NCBI GenBank assembly: GCA_044238735.1 | Contig: JBIICS010000007.1 | Span: forward strand, 1-41,209 | Direction: 5' to 3' | Source of the DNA: JBIICS01 sp044238735 | GTDB taxonomy: Bacteria; Bacteroidota; Bacteroidia; UBA4408 | DNA length: 41,209 nucleotides | Shown here: in pieces, positions 32,726 through 41,064 of the stretch | Position numbering within the stretch: position 1 is the first letter of the stretch | How the letters are laid out: each line of letters opens with the position of its first letter | Notes under the pieces: generated by a model | Databases searched by the model: none | Told to the model about the DNA's origin: nothing | Seen by the model: the letters and a program-made list of their open reading frames with translations, nothing else | Program-made: the position numbers and the translations under genes

Positions 32726-34975
32726 GTGGCTAAACCCGATAAATTAAAAAAATATATTCTTTACACCTGGTTGGCTGTTATTACGCCATTATTTTTATTG
32801 TTTATTTATCTTGTTTTGGCAGGGTATGGATTTTTGGGCTTTATGCCAAGTTTCGAGGAATTGGAAAATCCTAAAAGTGCACTTGCTTCCGAAATATTTT
32901 CAGTAGATGGGAAGGTTATTGGAAAGTATTATATAGAAAACAGAAGTTCAGTAAATTTTAATAATATTTCCCCTAACGTGGTAAATGCTTTAGTAGCAAC
33001 CGAGGATGCCCGTTTTTTTAATCATTCCGGTATTGATGTTAAAGCGCTGGGCAGGGCAGTATTTGGTTTTGTAACGGGTCGTTCTAATACTGGTGGAGCA
33101 TCTACCATTACTCAGCAGTTGGCTAAAAATCTTTTTCCCCGTCAAAAAGGAAATAAATTAAAAACTATTTTAAGAAAAACTAAAGAGTGGATAATTGCTG
33201 TAAAGTTGGAAAAAAATTACACCAAAGAAGAAATTATGGCCATGTATTTAAATACGGTTGATTTTGGCTCTAATTCCTATGGTATTAAATCTGCAGCTAA
33301 AACATTTTTTAATAAAAGTCCAGATTCTCTTAATGTTCAAGAGGCAGCGGTTTTAGTGGGCTTGCTTAAAGCCCCTACTTTTTACAGCCCAGTTCGCAAC
33401 CCAGAACGTGCTATTAAAAGAAGAAATGTTGTTATGAGTCAGATGCGAAAGTATGAATTCTTAACAGATAAGCAGTACGATTCACTTAAGATATTACCTA
33501 TCAAAGTAAACTATTCTCTAGAAGATCATAATACCGGAAGTGCCACTTACTTTAGAGAAGTTTTGCGGGATGAAATTAAAAAGTGGTTAGCTAATGTTAA
33601 AAAACCGGATGGGAGCAATTATGATTTATATAAAGATGGTTTAAAGATATATACCACTCTGGATTCGCGTTTGCAGCAATATGCCGAGGAGGCCGTTACG
33701 GAGCATTTAGGTAAGGATTTACAAGATAAATTTTTTAAGCATTGGGCAGGTAAGAAAGAAGCCCCTTTTTATCAGTTAAGTACTGAGGAGGTTAATAAAA
33801 TTCTGGCTGAAGGCATGAAACGCAGTGATCGTTACAGAGAGTTAAGTGAGGATGGAAAAAGTGAAAGTGAAATAGAAAAAATATTTAAAAAACCCATTAG
33901 CATGCGTGTTTTTACCTGGAAAGGGGAAAAGGATACTTTGCTGTCGCCCTGGGACTCGGTTAGGTACTATAAATCTTTTTTACAAACCGGTGTGCTTAGT
34001 GTAGATCCTCAAACAGGTTATATTAAGGCATGGGTAGGAGGTATAGATTATAAACATTTTAAATACGATCATGTTAAACAAGGCCGCAGACAAGTTGGTT
34101 CTACCTTTAAACCCTTTGTTTATGCTTTAGCAATGCAGGAAGGTTGGAGCCCTTGTTTACAAGTTCCAAATGTGCCGGTTACTTTCGAATTGCCGGAAGG
34201 CGGAAACTGGTCACCTAAAAATTCGGATGGTAAATACGGCGGAATGATGAGTTTAAAAAGGGCACTTGCAACTAGTACCAATTGTGTAACCGCATATGTA
34301 ATGAAACATTTTGGACCACAAGCCGTTGTTGATTTAGCTCGGCGAATGGGGATTACAAGCCCGCTGGATGCTGTTCCTTCTCTAGCTTTAGGTACATCAG
34401 ATATTACCTTATACGAGATGGTGGGAGCTAATGCAACATTCGCCAATAAAGGAGTTTGGAACGAGCCAACGTACCTATTACGCATAGAGGATCGCTATGG
34501 TAACGTTCTTCACGAGTTTGTTCCCAAAAGTGTAGAGGCCATGAGTGAGCAAACGGCTTATTTAACTTTAAAACTAATGCAAGGTGTAACTGACTTTGGT
34601 ACGGGTATTCGTTTACGATTTAGATACGATATACGTACTCCTTTGGCCGGTAAAACCGGAACAACACAAAATAATTCCGATGGTTGGTTTATGGGCTTAA
34701 CTCCAGATTTAGTTACAGGTGTTTGGGTAGGCTGCGAAGACAGAAGCGCACATTTTAGAAGTACGGATTTGGGACAAGGAGCCACCATGGCACTGCCAAT
34801 CTTTGCTTTTTATATGAAAAAGGTTTATGCGGATAAGAAATTAAAAGTGTCTCAGGGAGATTTCGAAAAACCAGAAAATCCACTCAATGTTGAAATTGAT
34901 TGTAATAAATACAATCAGGAACACGGCGGTGTAAATGAGAAAACAGGGGAGCAAGTAGAAGAGGAGGTTTTCTAA
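32726..34975 (+). CDS. mrcA: Class A penicillin-binding protein (PBP1A-like, bifunctional peptidoglycan synthase)
   Basis: It polymerises and cross-links peptidoglycan at the outer face of the inner membrane. A short cytoplasmic N-terminus and one membrane anchor (about 11-33) precede a GT51 transglycosylase with catalytic Glu 93 in ATEDARFFNHSG and GGASTITQQLAKN. The transpeptidase has Ser 459 and Lys 462 in GSTFKPF, then STN in ATSTNCV, and KTGT at 643-646. Length (749) is usual. The start codon is GTG at 32726, which gives the short basic tail before the anchor. It has no partner gene and ends only 22 bp from the convergent symporter gene; no clear terminator lies between. Confidence 0.95.
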   Translation: MAKPDKLKKYILYTWLAVITPLFLLFIYLVLAGYGFLGFMPSFEELENPKSALASEIFSVDGKVIGKYYIENRSSVNFNNISPNVVNALVATEDARFFNHSGIDVKALGRAVFGFVTGRSNTGGASTITQQLAKNLFPRQKGNKLKTILRKTKEWIIAVKLEKNYTKEEIMAMYLNTVDFGSNSYGIKSAAKTFFNKSPDSLNVQEAAVLVGLLKAPTFYSPVRNPERAIKRRNVVMSQMRKYEFLTDKQYDSLKILPIKVNYSLEDHNTGSATYFREVLRDEIKKWLANVKKPDGSNYDLYKDGLKIYTTLDSRLQQYAEEAVTEHLGKDLQDKFFKHWAGKKEAPFYQLSTEEVNKILAEGMKRSDRYRELSEDGKSESEIEKIFKKPISMRVFTWKGEKDTLLSPWDSVRYYKSFLQTGVLSVDPQTGYIKAWVGGIDYKHFKYDHVKQGRRQVGSTFKPFVYALAMQEGWSPCLQVPNVPVTFELPEGGNWSPKNSDGKYGGMMSLKRALATSTNCVTAYVMKHFGPQAVVDLARRMGITSPLDAVPSLALGTSDITLYEMVGANATFANKGVWNEPTYLLRIEDRYGNVLHEFVPKSVEAMSEQTAYLTLKLMQGVTDFGTGIRLRFRYDIRTPLAGKTGTTQNNSDGWFMGLTPDLVTGVWVGCEDRSAHFRSTDLGQGATMALPIFAFYMKKVYADKKLKVSQGDFEKPENPLNVEIDCNKYNQEHGGVNEKTGEQVEEEVF

Positions 34976-34997
34976 AGCCTATATACCTTAGTTTTAA

Positions 34998-36383
34998 TTA
35001 CTCATTTATTTCTATCGGTTGGTCGCTTAACTCACCTTCCCACTTGGCCACAACAACAGCAGCTAAACAGTTTCCGGTTACATTAACCGCTGTTCGGGCC
35101 ATATCCATTAAGGTGTCAATTCCTAAAATGATATAGATGGGCCACTCTGGTAAATTAAATGAAGCTGCAGTGCCTAATAAAATAACTAGTGAAGCTCTAG
35201 GAACACCCGCCACGCCTTTACTGGTTAACATAAGAGTAAACACCATAATTATTTGCTGGCCAAAAGTGAGGGTAACTCCTGCTGCCTGGGCAACAAATAC
35301 AGAAGCTAGGGAAAGGTAAAGTGTAGTTCCATCTAAATTAAAACTATATCCGGTGGGCAATACAAACGCAACAATTTTCTTTGGAACCCCAAATTCTACT
35401 AACTTTTCCATGGCACGAGGAAGCGCCGCCTCTGAACTTGCTGTTGCAAATGCAATACTAATGGGTTCGCTTAGTGTTTTAATAAATCGTTTTACATCAA
35501 TTTTCAGAATAAGGGCTATAGGTAATAGAACTCCTAAAACAAATAATATTAAGCTTACATACAAAGTGAGTAATAATTGAAATAAATTAACCAATACCCC
35601 AAGGCCCATATTGGCGATAGTATAGGCAATAGCGCCAAAAACTCCTACTGGAGCTACATACATAATTAAGTCGGTAAACTTAAACATGATCTCAGATAAA
35701 CTATCGGCAAAATCCAGAAATGGTTTTTTTTTGTCGTCCGATAAACGGGCAAGGGCAATGCCAAAGATTATTGAAAAAATTACAATTTGTAAAACTTGAT
35801 TCTCTACAATTGACTTAGCAAAATTCTCAGGGAATATATGTAATATGATTTCTTTCCAATTTTGTGCCTGGGTTTTGGGAACACTCTCCTGACTCACCTC
35901 AATGCGTTCTATGCCATTACCAGCTTTGGAAACATTTATAGCGGCTAATCCTAAAAATAATGCAATAGTTGTAACAATCTCAAAATAGAGGAGGGCCTTT
36001 AATCCCATTCTGCCCACTTGTTTTATATTGGAATGCCCAGCAATTCCAACAACCAATGTCCCAAATAATAACGGAGCAATTATAGATTTAATCAGCTTAA
36101 GAAAGATATCACTAAATATTTTAAAGTAGGAGGCTATTTCTTTAAAGTCATGTCCAACTTCAATTCCGGCAATCATGGCAATAAAAATCCAAAGCGTTAA
36201 CGACCTCTTTTTGATGCCATAAATAATAATAAAAGTAATGGCTAGCCACCTGGATAGCGTGCGAACTTCATGGGTTATTTCTACAACACCACTTTTCTGC
36301 AAAATAAAAATTACAGCTGCTAAAAAACTAAGTATAAGTGTAGCTAATGTTAAGGTATCCGGAGCCGATTTTTTTTCTTGCAT
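34998..36383 (-). CDS. Dicarboxylate/amino-acid:cation symporter (SLC1/GltP family)
   Basis: This membrane transporter moves glutamate, aspartate or C4-dicarboxylates with Na+ or H+. The SLC1 landmarks are present: the serine-rich SSEAALPRAM (316-325), SFNLDGTTLY with NLDGT at 349-353, TSKGVAGVPR (387-396) and DMARTAVNVTGN (427-438). The usual TM1 appears to start near residue 63 (LTLWIFIAMIAGIEVG); before it lie about 60 residues with two extra hydrophobic segments (11-29 and 45-57). Substrate cannot be decided, although the Asp/Asn ligand region around 427-437 is intact. It is transcribed alone, 54 bp from the gene before it. Confidence 0.93.
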   Translation of the reverse strand: MQEKKSAPDTLTLATLILSFLAAVIFILQKSGVVEITHEVRTLSRWLAITFIIIYGIKKRSLTLWIFIAMIAGIEVGHDFKEIASYFKIFSDIFLKLIKSIIAPLLFGTLVVGIAGHSNIKQVGRMGLKALLYFEIVTTIALFLGLAAINVSKAGNGIERIEVSQESVPKTQAQNWKEIILHIFPENFAKSIVENQVLQIVIFSIIFGIALARLSDDKKKPFLDFADSLSEIMFKFTDLIMYVAPVGVFGAIAYTIANMGLGVLVNLFQLLLTLYVSLILFVLGVLLPIALILKIDVKRFIKTLSEPISIAFATASSEAALPRAMEKLVEFGVPKKIVAFVLPTGYSFNLDGTTLYLSLASVFVAQAAGVTLTFGQQIIMVFTLMLTSKGVAGVPRASLVILLGTAASFNLPEWPIYIILGIDTLMDMARTAVNVTGNCLAAVVVAKWEGELSDQPIEINE

Positions 36384-36437
36384 AATATTAGTTTAGAAAA
36401 GAAGAGTTTTGATTATCAATTGGCAATTGTAAAATAT

Positions 36438-37082
36438 TTAAACAATTTCCATGTCTTTATTAAGCTCAATAATTTTGTGTCGTATCTCGTTGTAAATTCC
36501 TATTTTATTTTCGTTCTGCCACAAAACCCCTGATAATACTACTCCGGCAAAATGGCTGTTTTTAACAAATTCCAGTTTATCAATTTCAATTCCGCCAAGT
36601 GCCATAATTTTAAAATGACTTCGGTTAATAGCCGATGCTATATTGTGATGAGAAAACCCTGATTGGTAACCACTTTTTGAAATACTGTCGAATATCGGGC
36701 TTAAAAAAACATAATCGAACGGATAGGTTTCCTCATATAAACTAGCCAAATGATGAAAAGAGGTTGTAACCTGTAATTTGGGATTAGTTAAACGCATATA
36801 GGGTAAACGTAATTTCTTAAAAAACCAACTTCTCCTTTTTGTTTTACCTAAATGGATTCCTAGTAGATTGTATTTTTTTACTAAATGATAATGAGAATGA
36901 ATAACAATATTGCCCCAAAAGCGAGCTGGAATCTGATTAATGTATTCTTCCATTTCTCTGGAGCTAAAATCGGGCTTTCTTAAATGGAAAACGTCTAATC
37001 CATGTTCAAGAAATTGTGTAACATAAACGGGCTCGTCCGGGTCTTTTTTCGAATTGGATAATACTAAAAGTTTCAAAAACAT
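36438..37082 (-). CDS. ThiE/TenI-family protein lacking the thiamine-phosphate-synthase metal site
   Basis: A TIM-barrel protein of 214 residues. It keeps HLRK (33-36, compare QLRxK), GIHLGK (75-80), TSFH (107-110, compare the SxH of TenI), SPIFDSISKSGY (128-139) and GGI (163-165). But the NDRxD segment of ThiE is replaced by IHSHYH (61-66), and the Asp after GVHLGQ is missing (GKTKRR). Both magnesium-binding aspartates of ThiE are therefore absent. It looks more like TenI, a thiazole tautomerase in Bacillus, or has another role. Its ATG abuts the stop of the GGGP-synthase gene (TAAATG), so it belongs to that operon and not to a thiamine cluster. Confidence 0.8.
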   Translation of the reverse strand: MFLKLLVLSNSKKDPDEPVYVTQFLEHGLDVFHLRKPDFSSREMEEYINQIPARFWGNIVIHSHYHLVKKYNLLGIHLGKTKRRSWFFKKLRLPYMRLTNPKLQVTTSFHHLASLYEETYPFDYVFLSPIFDSISKSGYQSGFSHHNIASAINRSHFKIMALGGIEIDKLEFVKNSHFAGVVLSGVLWQNENKIGIYNEIRHKIIELNKDMEIV

Positions 37083-37811
37083 TTAAATAGCTTCTTTAAT
37101 CTGTTTTAATAAATCAATATCTTTTTCTAATGCATTTCCTATAACAATTAATGTTGCTCCTGACTGTGCTGCATCTTTAGCTTGTTTGGGGGTTTTAATG
37201 CCTCCGCCTACTATCAGGGGAACGTTAGTGTTTTCTCTTACTTTCTTAATGGTATTTGCCGCAACAGGATATAAAGCCCCACTTCCGGCTTCCAAATAAA
37301 TTAATCGGTGTCCCATTAACTCTCCGGCTATTGCGGTGCTGATAATAAGTCCGTTTTTTTCGGCCGGAATAGGTACAGTATTGCTAACATAAGAAACCGA
37401 TGTGGGTTTACCTCCGTCGATTAAAATGTATCCGGTAGAAATAATCTCAATTCCACTCGTTTTTAATTTATATGCGTTATGAACGTGCCAACCAATTAAC
37501 ATTTCAGGATTTCGTCCGGATATTAAAGACAGATACAAAAGCGCATCTGCTTTGGGAGAAATAATGTGGCCAGGCCCCGGAAACAAAACCAAGGGCTTTA
37601 TACATTTGTTTTTGGCCTCATTTAGCATTGCTTCACTTTCATCTGTAAGACAATGACTTCCTCCAATAAATAAGAAATCTGCAAAGCGATTAACTTTATC
37701 AATTAATTCATTAAATGTTAAGGGGTCATAATAATCGGGATCTGCTAAAACAGCAACCAAAGTTTTAGAATCTTTTCTGGCGTCTTCAAGTATGTTTAAT
37801 ACTGTTCCCAC
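37083..37811 (-). CDS. Geranylgeranylglyceryl/heptaprenylglyceryl phosphate synthase family protein (GGGPS/PcrB)
   Basis: A TIM-barrel enzyme that joins glycerol-1-phosphate to a polyprenyl diphosphate by an ether bond, the first committed step of archaeal-type lipids; bacterial relatives exist in Bacteroidota and Firmicutes. Family landmarks are LADPDYYD (22-29), FIGGSH (48-53), LFPGPGHIISPKADALLY (76-93), SGRNPEMLIGWH (98-109), TGYILIDGGKPTSV (126-139), YLEAGSGA (172-179) and VGGGI (201-205). Length (242) fits group II. The start codon is GTG at 37811, directly after the PPTase stop (TGAGTG). The prenyl length and final lipid are unknown for this organism. Confidence 0.93.
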   Translation of the reverse strand: MGTVLNILEDARKDSKTLVAVLADPDYYDPLTFNELIDKVNRFADFLFIGGSHCLTDESEAMLNEAKNKCIKPLVLFPGPGHIISPKADALLYLSLISGRNPEMLIGWHVHNAYKLKTSGIEIISTGYILIDGGKPTSVSYVSNTVPIPAEKNGLIISTAIAGELMGHRLIYLEAGSGALYPVAANTIKKVRENTNVPLIVGGGIKTPKQAKDAAQSGATLIVIGNALEKDIDLLKQIKEAI

Positions 37812-38438
37812 TCAACAAGTATAATCATTATAAACCACTGCAAGGGTATGGTTTTCAATTTTTTTTAAACTACTTTTTAAAATTATTTTTTCGTTTTTAT
37901 AATTTACTTTAACCAATGCACTTTCTTTAAAATCACAACTTATTATTTCTATCTGGTTTTGATAATCCAAAGTAGCATCGCCCAAAAACTTTAAACTGGC
38001 TTCTTTTAAATTCCATAAAAACGATAAGTTTTTCAGTTCTGTTAAATTAAAACGTGCTATTTCGCTAGTACTTAAAAAACGTGTCTTCACTTTTTCAAGT
38101 GATGGTCGAGGCTCCTCAATATCAATTCCCATATTTTCGTTTCCAATGGCAACCGCAACAAATGCAGGAGTATGAGTAATAGAAATATGTTGATTAGAAT
38201 TTAATAGAAACGGCTTACCCGATTCATTGTAATTTATTTCAATGCCTGGTCCCAAAATGGCTTTAACGATATATCTTTCCCAGTAAAATTGCTTTTTCCG
38301 AAGAGGGTTTTTATAATGGGATATTTTAATTAACTCTTGATCGTTTAATAACGATTGAAATTCTAAAGTATCTACCGGGCTAAGAGTACAATAATACAAC
38401 TCAAGCCCTTCTCTTATATGTAATCTATTTATTTTCAA
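37812..38438 (-). CDS. 4'-Phosphopantetheinyl transferase (Sfp type)
   Basis: It transfers the phosphopantetheine arm of CoA to a carrier-protein serine. It shows ISITHT (85-90), the metal site GIDIE with Asp 106/Glu 108 (104-108), and WNLKEASLK (142-150) with Lys 145 and Glu 146. The N-terminus has the usual R-K-K-Q-F-Y-W-E-R-Y stretch (47-56). Length (208) is usual for a single-chain Sfp-type enzyme. It heads a three-gene operon with the GGGPS-family and ThiE/TenI-like genes, with no spacing. Its carrier-protein target is not in the window. Confidence 0.93.
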   Translation of the reverse strand: MKINRLHIREGLELYYCTLSPVDTLEFQSLLNDQELIKISHYKNPLRKKQFYWERYIVKAILGPGIEINYNESGKPFLLNSNQHISITHTPAFVAVAIGNENMGIDIEEPRPSLEKVKTRFLSTSEIARFNLTELKNLSFLWNLKEASLKFLGDATLDYQNQIEIISCDFKESALVKVNYKNEKIILKSSLKKIENHTLAVVYNDYTC

Positions 38439-38462
38439 TTCCTTAAAAATAGATAATTTTGT

Positions 38463-38470
38463 TAAATTTG
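38463..38470 (+). promoter_or_regulatory. Probable -7 box for the WG-repeat gene
   Basis: TAAATTTG fits TAnnTTTG; a second match, TAATTTTG (38454-38461), overlaps the upstream side. Both lie in the 85-bp divergent region, 53 and 62 bp before the ATG. No clear TTG at the right spacing was seen. Confidence 0.4.
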
Positions 38471-38523
38471 TTTAGATTAGTTTTTTAAAAGCACCATCTT
38501 CATTCAATCCAAAATATTTTAAA

Positions 38524-39528
38524 ATGGCATCTTGTTCCCTTTATATAAATTTATTTTTTACCCTTATTCTCACCTCTCATAACCTAATTGCCCAAAATCT
38601 TTTTCCTATTCAACAAAAAGGTAAATACGGTTTTATACAGTTCGATGGTAAAATAATAATAGAGCCTCAATATGAATATGCGTCTAAGTTTTCCGAAGGC
38701 CTTGCTATAGTTAAAAAAAATGGCAAAAAAGGGTTTATTAATGAAAAAAATGAGGTAATAATTGAGCTAAATTTAGAGGAAGCCTTTGTATTTGTTGACG
38801 GTATTTCCGCAATTAAAAAGGAAGGTAAATGGTCATATATTGATAAAAGTGGTAAAGTTGTTTTTCAACCTAATGACGATTTTGCTTATGATTTTTCAGA
38901 GGGTTTAGCCCGAATTCAGTTGGATAATAAACTTGGATTTATTGATAATACGGGTAAAACCATAATTGAACCCAAGTATGATGGGGCATATGATTTTCAT
39001 GATGGTTTAGCAAGAGTAAAGAATGGAAATAAATGGGGGTTTGTAAACAAATCGGGTAAATTGGTTGTTGATTTTAAATTAGAAGATTGCTTCGATTTTT
39101 CGGAGGGATTGGCCAATGTTCAATTAAATGGTAAATGGGGATTTATTAATGCTTCGGGTATGTTTGTGATTGAACCTAAATATGATAGGGCTTTTCATTT
39201 CCAAGAGGGTTTAGCCCTCATTAGGTCGGGTAATTTTAAACAAGGTAAGTACGGATTTATTGACAAAACAGGCAAAATAATTTTAGATACAAAGTTAGAG
39301 GGTGCTTACGAATTTAGCGAAGGTTTGGCTTGTGTTTTAAAAATAAGCGAAGGTAAAGAAGCATGGGGATTTATCGATACAAACGGCGCTATGGTTATCC
39401 CTCCCCAGTTTGCTAATCCAACCGAATTTAAAAACGGATTGGCTTATGTATTGGTGAAAAACGATAAAAACGATTATTTCGCTTATATTGACAAGAATGG
39501 TAATTTTATTTGGAAGGAAACCAAATAA
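38524..39528 (+). CDS. Secreted WG-repeat protein
   Basis: A signal peptide (about 1-24, ending NLIAQ) is followed by eight WG-type repeats of about 33-38 residues and a partial ninth. Each has the pattern xGKWGFIxxxGKxxIxPKYDxAxxFxEGLAxVx. Repeats 4 to 7 alternate between a KYD and a KLE form, hinting at duplication of two-repeat units. The repeats should form a beta-rich solenoid or propeller-like fold; WG proteins generally bind other proteins or the cell surface, but no activity is known here. No T9SS tail is present, so periplasmic or outer-membrane association is inferred. It diverges from the PPTase operon and ahcY follows 49 bp downstream on the same strand. Confidence 0.9.
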   Translation: MASCSLYINLFFTLILTSHNLIAQNLFPIQQKGKYGFIQFDGKIIIEPQYEYASKFSEGLAIVKKNGKKGFINEKNEVIIELNLEEAFVFVDGISAIKKEGKWSYIDKSGKVVFQPNDDFAYDFSEGLARIQLDNKLGFIDNTGKTIIEPKYDGAYDFHDGLARVKNGNKWGFVNKSGKLVVDFKLEDCFDFSEGLANVQLNGKWGFINASGMFVIEPKYDRAFHFQEGLALIRSGNFKQGKYGFIDKTGKIILDTKLEGAYEFSEGLACVLKISEGKEAWGFIDTNGAMVIPPQFANPTEFKNGLAYVLVKNDKNDYFAYIDKNGNFIWKETK

Positions 39529-39577
39529 TTCAGGATATTTGCAAAAATTTTATAAACTATAAACTAAAATAAACCAA

Positions 39578-40891
39578 ATGGGAGCAGAAACTCAAACATT
39601 AAAGTACAAGGTTAAAGACATTTCTTTAGCAGAGTGGGGTAGAAAAGAAATTAAATTGGCCGAGCAGGAAATGCCCGGTTTAATGGCTTTAAGAACCGAA
39701 TACGGTGCAAGTAAACCATTAAAAGGTGCAAGAATAGCCGGTTGTTTACACATGACTATCCAAACAGCAGTTTTAATTGAAACTTTGGTTGAATTAGGTG
39801 CAGATGTAACTTGGAGTTCTTGTAATATTTTCTCTACTCAGGATCACGCCGCCGCTGCTATTGCTGCTGCCGGTATTCCGGTATTCGCCTGGAAAGGAAT
39901 GAATGAAGAGGAATTTGATTGGTGTATCGAACAAACTTTATTCGCTTTTAAAAATGGAGAGCCTCTTAATATGATTTTAGATGACGGTGGTGATTTAACT
40001 AATATGGTTTTTGATCGTTTCCCCGAATTAACTAAAAATATCAAAGGTTTATCAGAAGAAACAACAACCGGTGTTCATCGTTTGTATGAGCGTATGAAAA
40101 ATGGAACTTTGGTAATGCCTGCAATTAATATCAACGATTCTGTAACCAAATCTAAATTTGATAATAAATACGGTTGTCGTGAATCTTTAGTTGATGCAAT
40201 TCGTCGTGCTACCGATTTAATGTTAGCAGGTAAAGTTGCTGTAGTTGCCGGTTATGGCGATGTGGGTAAAGGTTCTGCCGAATCGTTAAGCTCTCAGGGC
40301 GTTCGTGTAATTGTTACCGAGATAGATCCAATTTGTGCCTTACAGGCAGCAATGGATGGTTACCAGGTAATGAAAATGGATAATGCAATTAAGGAAGCTG
40401 ATATTATTGTTACAGCTACCGGAAATAAGAGTATTATTTTGGATCGTCATTTTAAGGCCATGAAACACAATGCTATTGTTTGTAATATTGGCCATTTTGA
40501 TAATGAAATTGATATGGCTTGGTTAAACAAGAATTATGGTCAAACTAAAGATGTAATTAAGCCACAGGTTGATAAATATACTATCGATGGAAAAGATATT
40601 ATAGTATTAGCTGAAGGTCGTTTAGTTAATTTAGGTTGCGCAACCGGTCACCCATCGTTTGTTATGAGTAATTCATTTACAAACCAAACATTAGCTCAGT
40701 TAGAGTTATGGCAAAATTCTTCTAAATATGATAATAAGGTGTACACTTTACCTAAACATTTAGATGAGAAAGTTGCTCGTTTACATTTAGCTAAAATTAA
40801 TTGCGAGCTAGATGTGTTAACCCCAGAACAAGCTGAATATATTGGTGTTACCGTTCAAGGTCCGTTTAAAAACGACGCTTACCGTTATTAA
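39578..40891 (+). CDS. ahcY: S-adenosylhomocysteinase
   Basis: Hydrolyses S-adenosylhomocysteine to adenosine and homocysteine in the methyl cycle. It has the substrate-domain SSCNIFSTQDHAAAAIA, DDGGDLTN, EETTTGVHRLY, the NAD-binding AGYGDVGKGSA and the C-terminal tail ending in YRY, part of the dimer-partner NAD contact. Length (437) is typical. The leader is short (49 bp) and does not resemble an S-adenosylhomocysteine riboswitch. A strong terminator follows. Confidence 0.97.
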   Translation: MGAETQTLKYKVKDISLAEWGRKEIKLAEQEMPGLMALRTEYGASKPLKGARIAGCLHMTIQTAVLIETLVELGADVTWSSCNIFSTQDHAAAAIAAAGIPVFAWKGMNEEEFDWCIEQTLFAFKNGEPLNMILDDGGDLTNMVFDRFPELTKNIKGLSEETTTGVHRLYERMKNGTLVMPAININDSVTKSKFDNKYGCRESLVDAIRRATDLMLAGKVAVVAGYGDVGKGSAESLSSQGVRVIVTEIDPICALQAAMDGYQVMKMDNAIKEADIIVTATGNKSIILDRHFKAMKHNAIVCNIGHFDNEIDMAWLNKNYGQTKDVIKPQVDKYTIDGKDIIVLAEGRLVNLGCATGHPSFVMSNSFTNQTLAQLELWQNSSKYDNKVYTLPKHLDEKVARLHLAKINCELDVLTPEQAEYIGVTVQGPFKNDAYRY

Positions 40892-40910
40892 TCGTTTCTA
40901 ATTAATTATC

Positions 40911-40939
40911 AAAACCGCTCCTTGGAGCGGTTTTTTTTT
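40911..40939 (+). terminator. ahcY: Intrinsic terminator of ahcY
   Basis: AAAACCGCTCC (40911-40921) pairs with GGAGCGGTTTT (40924-40934) around a TT turn, followed by more T. It starts 20 bp after the ahcY stop. Confidence 0.93.
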
Positions 40940-41028
40940 GGCCCAATTAATTTAATCGAGTTATCAAATATAGTTAGCCAAATTATAGATAAAAAAATCT
41001 TTAGTGGGATGTTTATTTTATGAGTCAT

Positions 41029-41055
41029 AAAAAAAGCTGCAGTTATGCAGCTTTT
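41029..41055 (-). terminator. Intrinsic terminator of the minus-strand T9SS gene
   Basis: Read on the minus strand, AAAAGCTGCA and TGCAGCTTTT form a perfect 10-bp stem around a 4-nt loop, with a T tail of seven in total at 41029-41035. It begins 10 bp after the stop codon of the gene entering from the right. Confidence 0.85.
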
Positions 41056-41064
41056 ACAATTCGA

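Noticed and set aside
37083..38523. Thiamine (TPP) riboswitch controlling the ThiE/TenI-like gene
   Set aside because: The gene is joined directly to its upstream neighbours, and nothing resembling the TPP thi-box core lies before the operon.
39529..39577. S-adenosylhomocysteine riboswitch before ahcY
   Set aside because: The 49-bp leader is AT-rich, too short and lacks any stable stem.
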